The translations under genes were made by a program, and so were the position numbers. The notes beneath the pieces were generated by a model. That model was not told where the DNA came from, searched no databases, and saw only the letters and a list, made by a program, of their open reading frames with translations. Shown piece after piece: positions 24,953-33,900 of a stretch of 35,955 nucleotides of DNA (its first letter is position 1; each line of letters starts with the position of its first letter). The DNA lies in contig JAAZXA010000070.1 in NCBI GenBank assembly GCA_014240385.1, forward strand, positions 1-35,955, in the 5' to 3' direction. Source of the stretch: Methanobacteriota archaeon (GTDB lineage Archaea; Thermoplasmatota; Poseidoniia; Poseidoniales; Poseidoniaceae).

Positions 24953-26581
24953 ATGGTACACGTACTTGCAAGCGCCCTTGAAGTCCTGAATAATGACAAT
25001 CCCCGTGGACTACCATGCATTAAGGGATGGAATATCATCGGCGGACAATTATCATCGTCCAGTGATGGTGCTACTTTTACATCGACCAATCCAGCAAATC
25101 ATAGCGATATCCTTGGGGAATTTCCACTATCATCAAGAGATGATGTCTCTGCTGCACTGGATGCCGCTCATGCAGCCTTCCCTGATTGGTCATCAATGCC
25201 TGCCCCCACCCGTGGCCAAATTATTGGCAACATGGGGCGCTTGTTGATGGAAAATAAAGATGAAATCGTCCGTTTGGAAACAAGGGAAATTGGCAAAACT
25301 CTGAAAGAGTCAGCTGGCTCAGTGCAAGAAGCAATCGATACATGTCTATTCTTCCAATCTGAAGGTCGCCGCCTATATGGTCAAACTGTGCACTCAGAAT
25401 TACCAAACAAGGAATTATCCACCTATCGCCGTGCTTTGGGTGTTTGCGGAATAATCAATGCCTGTAATTTCCCAGCTGCAGTGCCATTTTGGAAAATGAT
25501 TCCTGCTATAATGTGTGGAAATACATGCGTTTGGAAGTCACCCCAAGATGCCCCGCTCCTTTCCTTTGCCTTGGCTCGAATCATGCATCAAGCAGGTTTA
25601 CCAGATGGTGTAATCAATTTAGTTCACGGAAAAGGTAGCAGTACTGGCCAATATCTGGTTGACGCAGTTGATGAAGGTAGAGTCAACAAGATTTCATTCA
25701 CCGGCAGCACTGCAGTCGGCAAGGCAATCGGTGAAGTATGTGGGCGAAACTTAGTATCTTGTAGCCTTGAATTAGGTGGGAAAAATCCTCTGCTCATTAT
25801 GCCTAGTGCAGATTTGGAGAATGCAGTTGAAGGTGCTTACTGGTCTGGATTTGGAACAGCAGGCCAGCGCTGTACTAGCCTTGGCAACCTAATTCTTCAC
25901 GAAGACATCTATGATCAATTCATGGGGATGCTAATGGAGAAGATCAGGAATACCGTTATCGGAGATTCAATGCATGACGGGGAAGTTCTCTATGGTCCAA
26001 TGCTTTCTCAAAAATATGCTAATGATTTCCTTGAAACTATCAAAATGTGTGATGCCGATGGTGCCACTAAATTGTATGGTGAAGGCAGGATAACTACACA
26101 GTCTGCTCCATCAGGGTTCCTTGGAAATGCTGACGAAGGAGTCTACATGTGGCCACATGTTTACACAGATGTCACCGAAGATATGGATTGCTTCATGAAC
26201 GAGATTTTTGGACCCGCAATTACTATCGTCAAAGCCCGAGACTTTGAGCATGGATTGCACTTGGCAAATGCCTCACCATATGGGCTTTCTAGCGCTATTT
26301 ACACCAATGATAGATTGGAAGCATACCGCTTTAAGTCCGGAATAAAGGCCGGAATGACAGGAATTAATAACTCAACTACTGGAGCTGAAGCACACTTACC
26401 ATTCGGTGGAGTAAAGGGCAGCGGAAATGGTACCAGAGAATCGGGAATATGGGTCATTGAAGCCTATTCTTACTGGCATGCAGTCAACGATGAGTTGAGT
26501 GGCAAATTACAGTTAGCGCAGATGGATGTCGACGAGATTGAAATGGTTGAGGCGGAAATTAATTGGGGAAGCCTGACGTGA
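24953..26581 (+). CDS. NAD(P)-dependent aldehyde dehydrogenase, ALDH7-like
   Basis: 542 residues. The family's catalytic residues are visible: N172 in ACNFPAAVPFWK, K195 in VWKSP, E273 in LELGGKNPL, and the nucleophile C307 in GTAGQRCTS. KISFTGSTAVGK is the NAD-binding turn. The fixed ELGGKN...GTAGQRCTS pattern and the INACNFP form resemble ALDH7 (alpha-aminoadipate semialdehyde or piperideine-6-carboxylate dehydrogenase), but other semialdehyde dehydrogenases cannot be excluded. About 30 extra residues at the N-terminus precede the usual family start. It lies directly before the succinate dehydrogenase operon, with 71 bases and a hairpin between them. Its products could feed the same central metabolism, but a link is only inferred. 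Confidence 0.9.
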   Translation: MVHVLASALEVLNNDNPRGLPCIKGWNIIGGQLSSSSDGATFTSTNPANHSDILGEFPLSSRDDVSAALDAAHAAFPDWSSMPAPTRGQIIGNMGRLLMENKDEIVRLETREIGKTLKESAGSVQEAIDTCLFFQSEGRRLYGQTVHSELPNKELSTYRRALGVCGIINACNFPAAVPFWKMIPAIMCGNTCVWKSPQDAPLLSFALARIMHQAGLPDGVINLVHGKGSSTGQYLVDAVDEGRVNKISFTGSTAVGKAIGEVCGRNLVSCSLELGGKNPLLIMPSADLENAVEGAYWSGFGTAGQRCTSLGNLILHEDIYDQFMGMLMEKIRNTVIGDSMHDGEVLYGPMLSQKYANDFLETIKMCDADGATKLYGEGRITTQSAPSGFLGNADEGVYMWPHVYTDVTEDMDCFMNEIFGPAITIVKARDFEHGLHLANASPYGLSSAIYTNDRLEAYRFKSGIKAGMTGINNSTTGAEAHLPFGGVKGSGNGTRESGIWVIEAYSYWHAVNDELSGKLQLAQMDVDEIEMVEAEINWGSLT

Positions 26582-26628
26582 ACAGAGTCTAGGGCTATTG
26601 GATAAAGTAAAGTGCCAACGCAGGCAGC

Positions 26629-26645
26629 CGACCCCATAGGGGTCG
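26629..26645. promoter_or_regulatory. Perfect 7-bp hairpin before sdhC
   Basis: CGACCCC (26629-26635), loop ATA, GGGGTCG (26639-26645). It ends seven bases before the ATG at 26653. The GGGG of the 3' arm is the only sequence that could serve as a ribosome-binding site. No T-tract follows, so an intrinsic terminator for the aldehyde dehydrogenase gene is unlikely. Confidence 0.45.
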
Positions 26646-26652
26646 ACAATAG

Positions 26653-27507
26653 ATGGTTGATGCGAAGCAATTACCGATGGCAAGAGGCCTTGGTAAGACT
26701 GACAGAATTGATTCTTGGTGGGCTTCACCGATGGCAATGGCTGCCTATCTTGGTATTATGGTGGTCTATGCAACATGGCGCGGATTCATGGAAGCGGACT
26801 TCTGGATATTCTCAGATTTCGGCGCAAGTGCTGGAACCTCGACTATGGCGATTGAAAATAAAAATAGCCATGTTCTTTCACCACTTTTCTCTCCATTGAT
26901 TATACCTGGTAAAGATGGCCTCGGGTCGTGGATCCCAGAGTCCCTCTGGTGGATGAGCCCCGCCATGTTCATCCTAATTGTTCCTGCAGGATTCCGCGGC
27001 ACTTGCTATTACTATCGCAAAGCATACTACCGCTCATTTTTCGCAAGTCCTGCTGCATGTGCAGTTAGCACACCGTTTGGAGATTATAATGGCGAGAGGA
27101 AGTTATTCCTCTTCCAAAACTTGCATCGCTACTTCATGTACTTAGCAGTGGCATATCTCTTCGTCCTTTCTTATGACGTCTACATGGCAACTCAATTTCA
27201 CAGTGGAGATGATGCAGGTATGGGGATTAGCGTGGGTACTCTGGTATTAGCGCTCAATGTAGTCCTACTCGGTGGCTACACCCTTGGCTGTCATTCCTTC
27301 CGACACTTGATCGGTGGAATTCGTAACCGCTTCCGTAATGGTGGTGGCAAAATAGCAGAAAAGTGCTGGACTGCATGTTCTGGCCTAAACAAAAATCACA
27401 ACAAGTGGGCCATCTACTCATTATTCTGGGTCATGTTTTCGGATTTCTATGTCTACATGTGCACCAGCGAAGTTTGGAGCGACTTGGTCTTAATCGGAGG
27501 TGTCTGA
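26653..27507 (+). CDS. sdhC: Succinate dehydrogenase membrane anchor (single-subunit, five-helix)
   Basis: 284 residues. It anchors the SdhAB catalytic pair and passes electrons to the quinone. Five hydrophobic helices are visible (about 26-44, 102-120, 155-175, 192-212, 252-275). Histidines at 158 (NLHRYF), 214 and 218 (CHSFRH) are candidates for haem ligands, though axial ligation cannot be proved. The length and helix number resemble the one-subunit anchors of Wolinella/Bacillus-type and actinobacterial Sdh1 complexes rather than the two-subunit SdhC/SdhD type. No sdhD is present. The product is identified mainly by operon position, one base before sdhA, and by the helix pattern. Confidence 0.8.
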   Translation: MVDAKQLPMARGLGKTDRIDSWWASPMAMAAYLGIMVVYATWRGFMEADFWIFSDFGASAGTSTMAIENKNSHVLSPLFSPLIIPGKDGLGSWIPESLWWMSPAMFILIVPAGFRGTCYYYRKAYYRSFFASPAACAVSTPFGDYNGERKLFLFQNLHRYFMYLAVAYLFVLSYDVYMATQFHSGDDAGMGISVGTLVLALNVVLLGGYTLGCHSFRHLIGGIRNRFRNGGGKIAEKCWTACSGLNKNHNKWAIYSLFWVMFSDFYVYMCTSEVWSDLVLIGGV

Positions 27508-27508
27508 A

Positions 27509-29341
27509 ATGATGGAATATAAAAGCCACGAATACGATGTTATCGTCATCGGTGCTGGTGGGGCCGGACTACGTGCTGCAATCGAAGCAGCACGTCAAGG
27601 TGCCCGAACCGCTATCATCTGCAAGTCCTTACTCGGTAAGGCGCACACCGTTATGGCAGAAGGAGGAGCTGCTGCTGCTCTTGCTAATGCAGATAGTCGC
27701 GATAACTGGCAAACCCACTTCAAGGACACCATGAAGGGAGGCAAGTACCTCAACAATTGGCAGATGGCAGAAATCCATGCCAAAGAAGCACCGAACCGAA
27801 TTCGCGAACTTGAACAATGGGGAGCAGTTTTCGACCGTACTCCAGGTGGTCTAACCAATCAACGCAATTTCGGAGGGCATACCTATCCAAGATTGGCCCA
27901 CGTCGGTGATTCTACTGGCCTAGAAATCATCAGAACTCTTCAAGAAAAAGGGATACACTCCGGTCTTGATATCTTCATGGAATACACCGTTCGCCATTTA
28001 CTTCAGGATGATGAAGGTAATTGTACTGGCTGCGTAGCATACGACCGCGTTGATGGTGTTTTACACGCATATTCAGCCAAAACTACCATTCTTGCAACTG
28101 GTGGAATCACCCGTTGCTGGTCAGTCTGCTCAGGTTCTTGGGAGTATACTGGTGATGGCCATGCTCTTGCTCTATGGGCTGGTGCAGAATTAATTGACAT
28201 GGAATTCGTGCAATTCCATCCAACTGGCATGGTTTGGCCACCAAGTGTGCGTGGAATCCTCGTAACAGAAGGAGTTCGTGGAGAAGGTGGCGTACTGAAG
28301 AATAGCGAAGGTGTGCGATTTATGTTCGACAATGTCCCTGATATGTTCAAAGGCGACCATGCCGAAACAGAAGAAGAATCCACAGAATGGGTGCGCCAAG
28401 TCGTTGCCGGAGAAATCGCTAGTGTCCGTAGACCCCCTGAGTTACTAACGAGAGATGTTGTTGCCAAGGCAATCAATAAGGAAGTAGCAGAAGGAAGAGG
28501 TTCGACCCACGGTGGAGCATACCTCGACATCGCATCCCAACGCTCTGCAGAAGAAATCAAAGCGAAACTACCGTCTATGTATCACCAATTCAAGGAACTA
28601 GCAGGCGTAGACATTACCCTAGAACCAATGGAAGTCGGACCTACCGCACACTATGTGATGGGAGGAGTTAGGGTTGACCCTACGACTCAGGAATCCACTA
28701 TCCCACGCCTCTATGCTGCTGGAGAAGTCGCATCAGGGTTACACGGAGCCAACCGGCTTGGTGGAAATTCACTTTCCGATCTCATCGTATTTGGTCAAAG
28801 AGCAGGAGAATATGCAGCCAAAGCAGCTGCAGAGATGGAGCAACCTGCACTCGATACGGATCAAGTTGAAGCAGCCTGCAGAGATATCATGGAACCACTT
28901 TCTCGAGAAGGTGGAGAAAATCCTGGAATAATCTATGAGGCAATGCGCGATATGATGCAGGAGAAGGTTGGCATCATTCGCAGTGGCCCTATTTTGGAAG
29001 AAGCACTGAAGGACCTTGATGAGTTCTCTACACGCTCAATGTCTGCAAACCCAGGGAACTCTACTGTCTTCAATAGTGGCTGGCATCAAGCCTTAGATCT
29101 GAAGAACATGGTCGATATCTCAAGAGCCTGCACTTTGGCTGCTCTAACCCGAACCGAAAGTAGAGGTGGACACACAAGAGAGGACCACCCCGAACCCGAC
29201 ACTGGTAAATGGAGCCACACAACCAATGTTATCTGGATGCAGGATGGGGAAGTAAAAATCCGTCAGGAAGAATTAGATCAACCCCCGCCGGAATTAGAGA
29301 AACTTCTTGACCGTTCAAAAGCAAAAAAGGAGGAGGAATGA
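27509..29341 (+). CDS. sdhA: Succinate dehydrogenase flavoprotein subunit
   Basis: 610 residues. It oxidises succinate to fumarate with covalently bound FAD. The dinucleotide-binding VIVIGAGGAGLRAA is near the N-terminus. The histidine of KAHTVMAEGG corresponds to the flavin-linked His. TGDGHALALWAGAELIDMEFVQFHPTG and HGANRLGGNSLSDLIVFG are hallmark active-site runs. The start is ATG 27509, or the next codon at 27512, with GGAGGTG at 27496-27502. The GTG at 27500 lies within that site and is rejected. The C-terminal helical domain has typical RTESRGGHTREDHPE. Together with the flanking anchor and iron-sulfur genes it makes complex II of the TCA cycle and respiratory chain. Confidence 0.97.
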   Translation: MMEYKSHEYDVIVIGAGGAGLRAAIEAARQGARTAIICKSLLGKAHTVMAEGGAAAALANADSRDNWQTHFKDTMKGGKYLNNWQMAEIHAKEAPNRIRELEQWGAVFDRTPGGLTNQRNFGGHTYPRLAHVGDSTGLEIIRTLQEKGIHSGLDIFMEYTVRHLLQDDEGNCTGCVAYDRVDGVLHAYSAKTTILATGGITRCWSVCSGSWEYTGDGHALALWAGAELIDMEFVQFHPTGMVWPPSVRGILVTEGVRGEGGVLKNSEGVRFMFDNVPDMFKGDHAETEEESTEWVRQVVAGEIASVRRPPELLTRDVVAKAINKEVAEGRGSTHGGAYLDIASQRSAEEIKAKLPSMYHQFKELAGVDITLEPMEVGPTAHYVMGGVRVDPTTQESTIPRLYAAGEVASGLHGANRLGGNSLSDLIVFGQRAGEYAAKAAAEMEQPALDTDQVEAACRDIMEPLSREGGENPGIIYEAMRDMMQEKVGIIRSGPILEEALKDLDEFSTRSMSANPGNSTVFNSGWHQALDLKNMVDISRACTLAALTRTESRGGHTREDHPEPDTGKWSHTTNVIWMQDGEVKIRQEELDQPPPELEKLLDRSKAKKEEE

Positions 29342-29342
29342 A

Positions 29343-30101
29343 ATGGAAAAGAAAATCACAATTGACATTTTCAGAGGTCAAGAAGGGGAAGGAAGGCTTG
29401 AGTCTTATGACCTCGAACTCGACGAAGGTATGGTTCTATTGGACTGCGTTCACCGCGTCCAATACGAACAAGAACCCGAATTATCAAGTCGCTGGAATTG
29501 TAAGGCCGGAAAGTGTGGCTCTTGTAGTGCTGAAATCAACGGTAAACCACGCTTAATGTGTATGACAAGAATGAGCGATTTACTCGAAGAAACACCCGAG
29601 GGCACAAACATCACAGTCCGACCAATGCAAACTTTCCCGCACGTGAAGGACCTAGTAACTGATGTCTCATGGAATTATGAGATAGCGAAGGCTGTGGCTC
29701 CTATCAAAGGTCCAGAAGAGATGGATTGGAATTTCAGCCAATTCGAGGCAAAGCGTAGCCAAGAGTTCAGAATGTGCATCGAGTGTTTCATCTGTCAAGA
29801 TACTTGCCACGTACTACGTGAATATCGAAAATTCGATGAATTTGGTGGACCAAGAACTATGGTTAGGTTAGCAAACTTTGAGATGCATCCAATGGACCAA
29901 GAAGATAGAATTCCTGAAGTGAAAAATGAATTTGGTATCGCCTATTGTAATATTACTAAATGTTGTACCGATGTTTGTCCAGCAGGAATAAACATCACTG
30001 ATAATGCGATTATTCCTCTAAAGGAGCGCGTAGCGGACCGCTATTACGACCCGCTGAAGATGATTTGGCGCAAAATAACTGGCAATAAACTACGCACTTA
30101 A
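29343..30101 (+). CDS. sdhB: Succinate dehydrogenase iron-sulfur subunit
   Basis: 252 residues from ATG 29343, with AAGGAGGAGG at its ideal distance; the upstream codon at 29307 would run into sdhA. The N-terminal ferredoxin domain has the [2Fe-2S] pattern C-x4-C-x2-C-x11-C in CKAGKCGSCSAEINGKPRLMC-like order. The [4Fe-4S] motif is CIECFICQDTC. The [3Fe-4S] motif is CNITKCCTDVCP, which contains an extra Cys next to the expected ligand. The Pro that normally follows the last Cys of the middle motif is replaced by His. It transfers electrons from the flavin to the quinone site in the membrane anchor. Confidence 0.95.
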   Translation: MEKKITIDIFRGQEGEGRLESYDLELDEGMVLLDCVHRVQYEQEPELSSRWNCKAGKCGSCSAEINGKPRLMCMTRMSDLLEETPEGTNITVRPMQTFPHVKDLVTDVSWNYEIAKAVAPIKGPEEMDWNFSQFEAKRSQEFRMCIECFICQDTCHVLREYRKFDEFGGPRTMVRLANFEMHPMDQEDRIPEVKNEFGIAYCNITKCCTDVCPAGINITDNAIIPLKERVADRYYDPLKMIWRKITGNKLRT

Positions 30102-30130
30102 GGTTGCTTTCAATATTGCTGGATGTAACT

Positions 30131-30161
30131 AAAAAAAAGCCGCCCAGAAAATCTGGGCGGC
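30131..30161 (-). terminator. Intrinsic-type terminator of the MC1 gene
   Basis: A perfect 10-bp stem (GCCGCCCAGA at 30139-30148, loop AAA, TCTGGGCGGC at 30152-30161) is flanked on the left by eight A (30131-30138). On the minus strand it therefore reads as stem-loop followed by U8. It lies 57 bases after the MC1 stop, between convergent genes, and probably also limits transcription from sdhB on the other strand. A classic bacterial-style hairpin terminator is unusual in archaea, where U-tracts alone usually suffice. Confidence 0.7.
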
Positions 30162-30218
30162 CACCGTATTCGGATGTGATTATCCGTCTCAAACTCTATC
30201 AAAAACTAGAATGAACAC

Positions 30219-30482
30219 TCAGAGGTGCTCTATTCCAACTTTCTTGACATTGGCCTTCTTGACCTTATCAGGTAACCAAGCTGGTCCGTTTGCCGGCTTG
30301 TCTACCATCTTGGTCCAACCGGTGAACACATGGACCCTCTTTGTGCCGCGCTCGCGCAGTCGGATCTCGGTTGCCCCTCGGGTTGCAGCCTTCAATGCCG
30401 CGCCACGTGGTTGACGGCTAGCGAAGACCTGGCCTGTATCTGCCCCGCCCTTCATCAGAACGAAGTACTTTTTATCTGCCAT
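30219..30482 (-). CDS. Non-histone chromosomal protein, MC1 family
   Basis: 87 residues, basic. A DNA-bending chromatin protein. The family signature is clear: KKYFVLMKG, GQVFASRQPRGAALKAATRG, IRLRERGTKRVHVFTGW, and PAWLPDKVKK, whose Trp and Pro residues form the wedge that bends DNA in methanosarcinal MC1. Length is close to the 93-residue reference. A GGAGGT site at 30491-30496 precedes the ATG. The gene is more GC-rich than its neighbours, with many CGC/GGC codons, suggesting high-expression codon bias. It is likely the main architectural protein of a genome without histones, but histone absence cannot be judged from this window. An inverted repeat lies 44 bases upstream. Confidence 0.93.
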   Translation of the reverse strand: MADKKYFVLMKGGADTGQVFASRQPRGAALKAATRGATEIRLRERGTKRVHVFTGWTKMVDKPANGPAWLPDKVKKANVKKVGIEHL

Positions 30483-30525
30483 AGTTATCTACCTCCAATT
30501 TTGCCACCTTATCATTTAGGGGATA

Positions 30526-30547
30526 AACGTTTCGTAAGAAAAACGTT
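30526..30547. promoter_or_regulatory. Inverted repeat upstream of the MC1 gene
   Basis: AACGTTT (30526-30532) and AAACGTT (30541-30547) are perfect arms separated by eight bases. On the minus strand this lies 44-65 bases before the ATG, overlapping the zone expected for a TATA box (TTTATC at 30524-30529 on that strand). It is operator-like, but no matching regulator is known from the window. Confidence 0.45.
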
Positions 30548-30633
30548 GTACTGCGCCACATATTGCCCTAATTGTTAAATTTCGAGGGTTGTTTTTGCCA
30601 TATTGGAGCAGTCGGCCGTTTAGCCAAAGTCCT

Positions 30634-30650
30634 GAAAATAAAAAAATAAC
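30634..30650 (-). terminator. U-tract terminator of the Lrp-like gene
   Basis: Reading the minus strand, a T-rich run (with six consecutive T) lies 23 bases beyond the stop at 30673. No stem precedes it, as is common for archaeal oligo-T termination. Confidence 0.45.
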
Positions 30651-30672
30651 AACTATGTATTACTTGTCTAAA

Positions 30673-30909
30673 TTAGAGTTCTGCACCTGCTAAAGTTTTG
30701 GAATCAGAGACTCCTTCCACTTGTCGAATCTGGTCAACAACGGTACGGGCTATTGTACCCATGTCTTCTGCCTCAATTTTTACGAGAATATCATAATCTC
30801 CAAATAAAATTGTAGCATCAACTACATTTTCCATTACTTTTATTTCTTGGAAGGCTTGAAATTCCATTCCTGGCTTGACATTGATTAATACATATCCTGT
30901 TGCCATCAT
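30673..30909 (-). CDS. Stand-alone Lrp/AsnC effector-binding (RAM) domain protein
   Basis: 78 residues from ATG 30909, or 77 from 30906; the frame's first ATG (30937-proximal, at 30936) lacks a family match. The sequence is a single RAM domain: TGYVLINVKPGMEFQAFQEI, VVDATILFGDYDILVKIEAE, IRQVEGVSDSKTLAGAEL. The usual N-terminal helix-turn-helix is absent, so it cannot bind DNA by itself. Such proteins form rings, bind amino acids, and may modulate full-length Lrp proteins. AGGGTTGAG precedes the start. Its neighbours are MC1 on the same strand and, upstream, the stop of the giant surface protein gene 51 bases away. Confidence 0.88.
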   Translation of the reverse strand: MMATGYVLINVKPGMEFQAFQEIKVMENVVDATILFGDYDILVKIEAEDMGTIARTVVDQIRQVEGVSDSKTLAGAEL

Positions 30910-30960
30910 ACTCAACCCTGCGAGCCCTTCCTCCATGAATAGGCTTTCGCGTTGGAGTGC

Positions 30961-33900
30961 TCAAATGATCTCATCGAGAATGTCCGAAAACTCACTCTCT
31001 TCATGCTCTTCCAAAACTTGATGATGGTGTTGTAATTCTTCTTCAGACATCTCTGTTGGTCGCTGAAGTAATTTTTCTGACCAAGGGTCTTCCTCAAATT
31101 CTTGTTCTTTCTTTTTTCCTACGATGAATGCTAATGCTATACCTGAGAGTATTGCAATGCCCCCTCCTACAGCGATAATGGTTTTTTGAGTTGAGAAACC
31201 TGATGACACCTTCTGTTCAACTGCGGTTTCGTTTTCACAGTTTTCAGTGCAGGGTGGAATTGGAATTGCGATTATTGAATGGTTTAATTCTGCTTGACCG
31301 GTACCTCCCTGAGAATCAGTACATTGAATGAAGACTTGCCAGGGAGGGATGTTTTGGTTGCTATTTTTCTTCGGAGTTGGGTAAGTATATTCTACAATCC
31401 CCTCATTCTCACTATAAGCAGACACTTGCTTGGAATGGCTGAAAACTGTTTGGTTGAGTGAATCTGTAATACTGATAGTGCAAGAGGTCCCCTCAACACT
31501 ATCAAGATCGGTTACTAATGCTTGAATATTGATGTTTTGACCAGCAGCTACTTCATCTTCAGAAGTTAATTCAATGCTTGGAATGGCATGTTTTATGCTA
31601 AGGTGTAGACTTTCTTGGACCATTAATCCATCAAGGTCTCTGAAGGTTATGCTCAAAACCGCCTCACCTTTCATGAAAGATGAATCAGCCACTACTCTGA
31701 ACCTTAGAAGATGAGATGAGTCTTGCGAGGAGAGGCACAGTCCACTGAAGTCGCTGTCATCTAATTGACTTCCAAACACTGTCCAACCAGTTTGGGCAAG
31801 CCTTGCACTTGCTGAGCCAATAGGTCGTTGACTGGAAATGGGTATACTTGCAATTACTGGATGACCTCGAATTAACCAGTCGACTTGATTTCCTTCAATG
31901 TCGCAAAGTGTTATTCCAGAGGAAGTAGGTGGGGAAAGTAAAACTGACCAAGAATGGCTTGTCTCGACATAGGATGAATGGGCTGCTCTCAAGGTCAATT
32001 CAACGGTGAGTGGGTTTTGCTCCAAGGCTTCATTTGGATATGGTATTGCAATCAGTACTCCTCGTTCACCTATCCCTATTTCGAATGCAACAACCTTGTC
32101 CACATGCCCCGGCCACTTGACCAAGAGGTCCCCATATGCACTACCTTCTGGGTCATCTGCATCATTGAGAGTTAGCCAAATGGATTCACCAATACCGCCA
32201 CTTGAGAATTCGATGCTTTGGTTGTTGGCATTTCTTAATTCCATTATCGGTTCAGGATGGAGATTGGCCAACGTAATGCCCCTAGTGATACTACCTTCTT
32301 CGGTTGTGATTGAGATTTGATGAGGCCCCAATGGCACTCCGTTTTCGATGCTAATATTTGCTTGATAACAGGTAAGACTAGGGGTACTTGTGTTCAATAA
32401 AGTGAAATTTGAGATAACTCCAATACTGCTGTTGAATATCGGTACTTGTAATGTTGGATCATGGTCCGCATCGAGTACACAGGCCTTCATTCTGGAGACT
32501 TGCCCTCGAGCAAGTCCGTTTCCATTTGATGATAGTGTCGTTACCCCAGCCCAGTCTGCAGGGTCAACACCTTCGATATACGGACCATTCCAAGTAGCCA
32601 GTGCATCTACGACTTCAGAAATATTTTCAGCCATAAATGTAGGTGATGCAAAGCCTAAGTTATCATATGAAATTACATGCAATTCAATCCAACCCAATGG
32701 TGAATCTGCAGGGATACTAATTCCAGTCCACCAAGTTGTGTTATCGCTAGTACCTGCAGTTGCCCAAGAAATATTTGTATAGTTTTCATCATCTATTCTG
32801 ATTCTCCAACCGATATCGGTTGAGATAACCGCTACATCATCGCCTACTATTGCACTACAGGTGAATGAACTTCCACGGTAGACTATATTCGACTGACATG
32901 ATGCCTGACTAACACCAGGAGGTTCATTGACTAGTAGGTTGATGATTATCACATTGTTATCTTTGAGGCGTTCATAGGAGCCTGTTGCATTGACCCATCT
33001 AACTACAAATTCAGTATAACCAGAACGTTTTGGAGTGATTGGAACTTCTACCTTTATTCTTGAACCGGTTTGATCTCCAGCTGCCAAACTGAGGTTGATG
33101 CTACCAACTAGTGCATTTCCTTGTCTCTCCCTGACTTCCAATGTACCATTGCCCATCGCAAGACCAAGGTTTTCGATTATTACTTCCAAGCCAGTTGTTC
33201 GGCCTTGAGTAGGTGTTCCATTCTCTCTGATATCAGTGAGGTTAGCATCGTGAAGAATATCTGCAAAAGCCGCCATCTTCGGATCGCCAACAGCGACTCC
33301 CATCCAACTCATCAATGGATTTGCCATGTATATTGATTCAGCCCAAGTATAACCGCTGGCATAGGCTGCTGTCATGACACTTGGATAAGCAACTGCAGTA
33401 AGGTACGGTTCGTAGACATACCCTTTTACGCCTGAAACTCCATCTTCTAGCAGATCTGCAATTAGAGATTGACCATATGAAGTGCCAAATTCAAATGAAC
33501 GGGCGCCGGTAGAAACCGCTGTTTCAGCAATGGAACCATCCACCCATTGGTTATGAGGACGAATGGGGTATAATCGAAGTGTGTCAAGATAGACCGAACC
33601 ACCAGTCGAAGTAGCAACTAGATTGAGAGGTATTCTAATGGTAATATGGGTCGCATTGGAGTGGGGTTGGAAACGTAAGGTGGTAGATCCCCAACTTGTA
33701 CCAAAGATTTGACTGCTTGAAGTGTTGCTCGATAAAATAACACCGTTTCCATCAATCGAATCAGCCTCGATGGTGAAATCGCCGTAAACATCACCAATTC
33801 GCATGCCATAGGCATTCATCAACCAAACATGCCCATCTAAGTGGTTAGGGATAAGGAAGGTTTGTTCTAGAGAAGCAACAGATTGCCCGTTTCCTGAATA

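Noticed and set aside
28003-28560. 185-codon minus-strand open frame
   Set aside because: Antisense to conserved SdhA active-site sequence.
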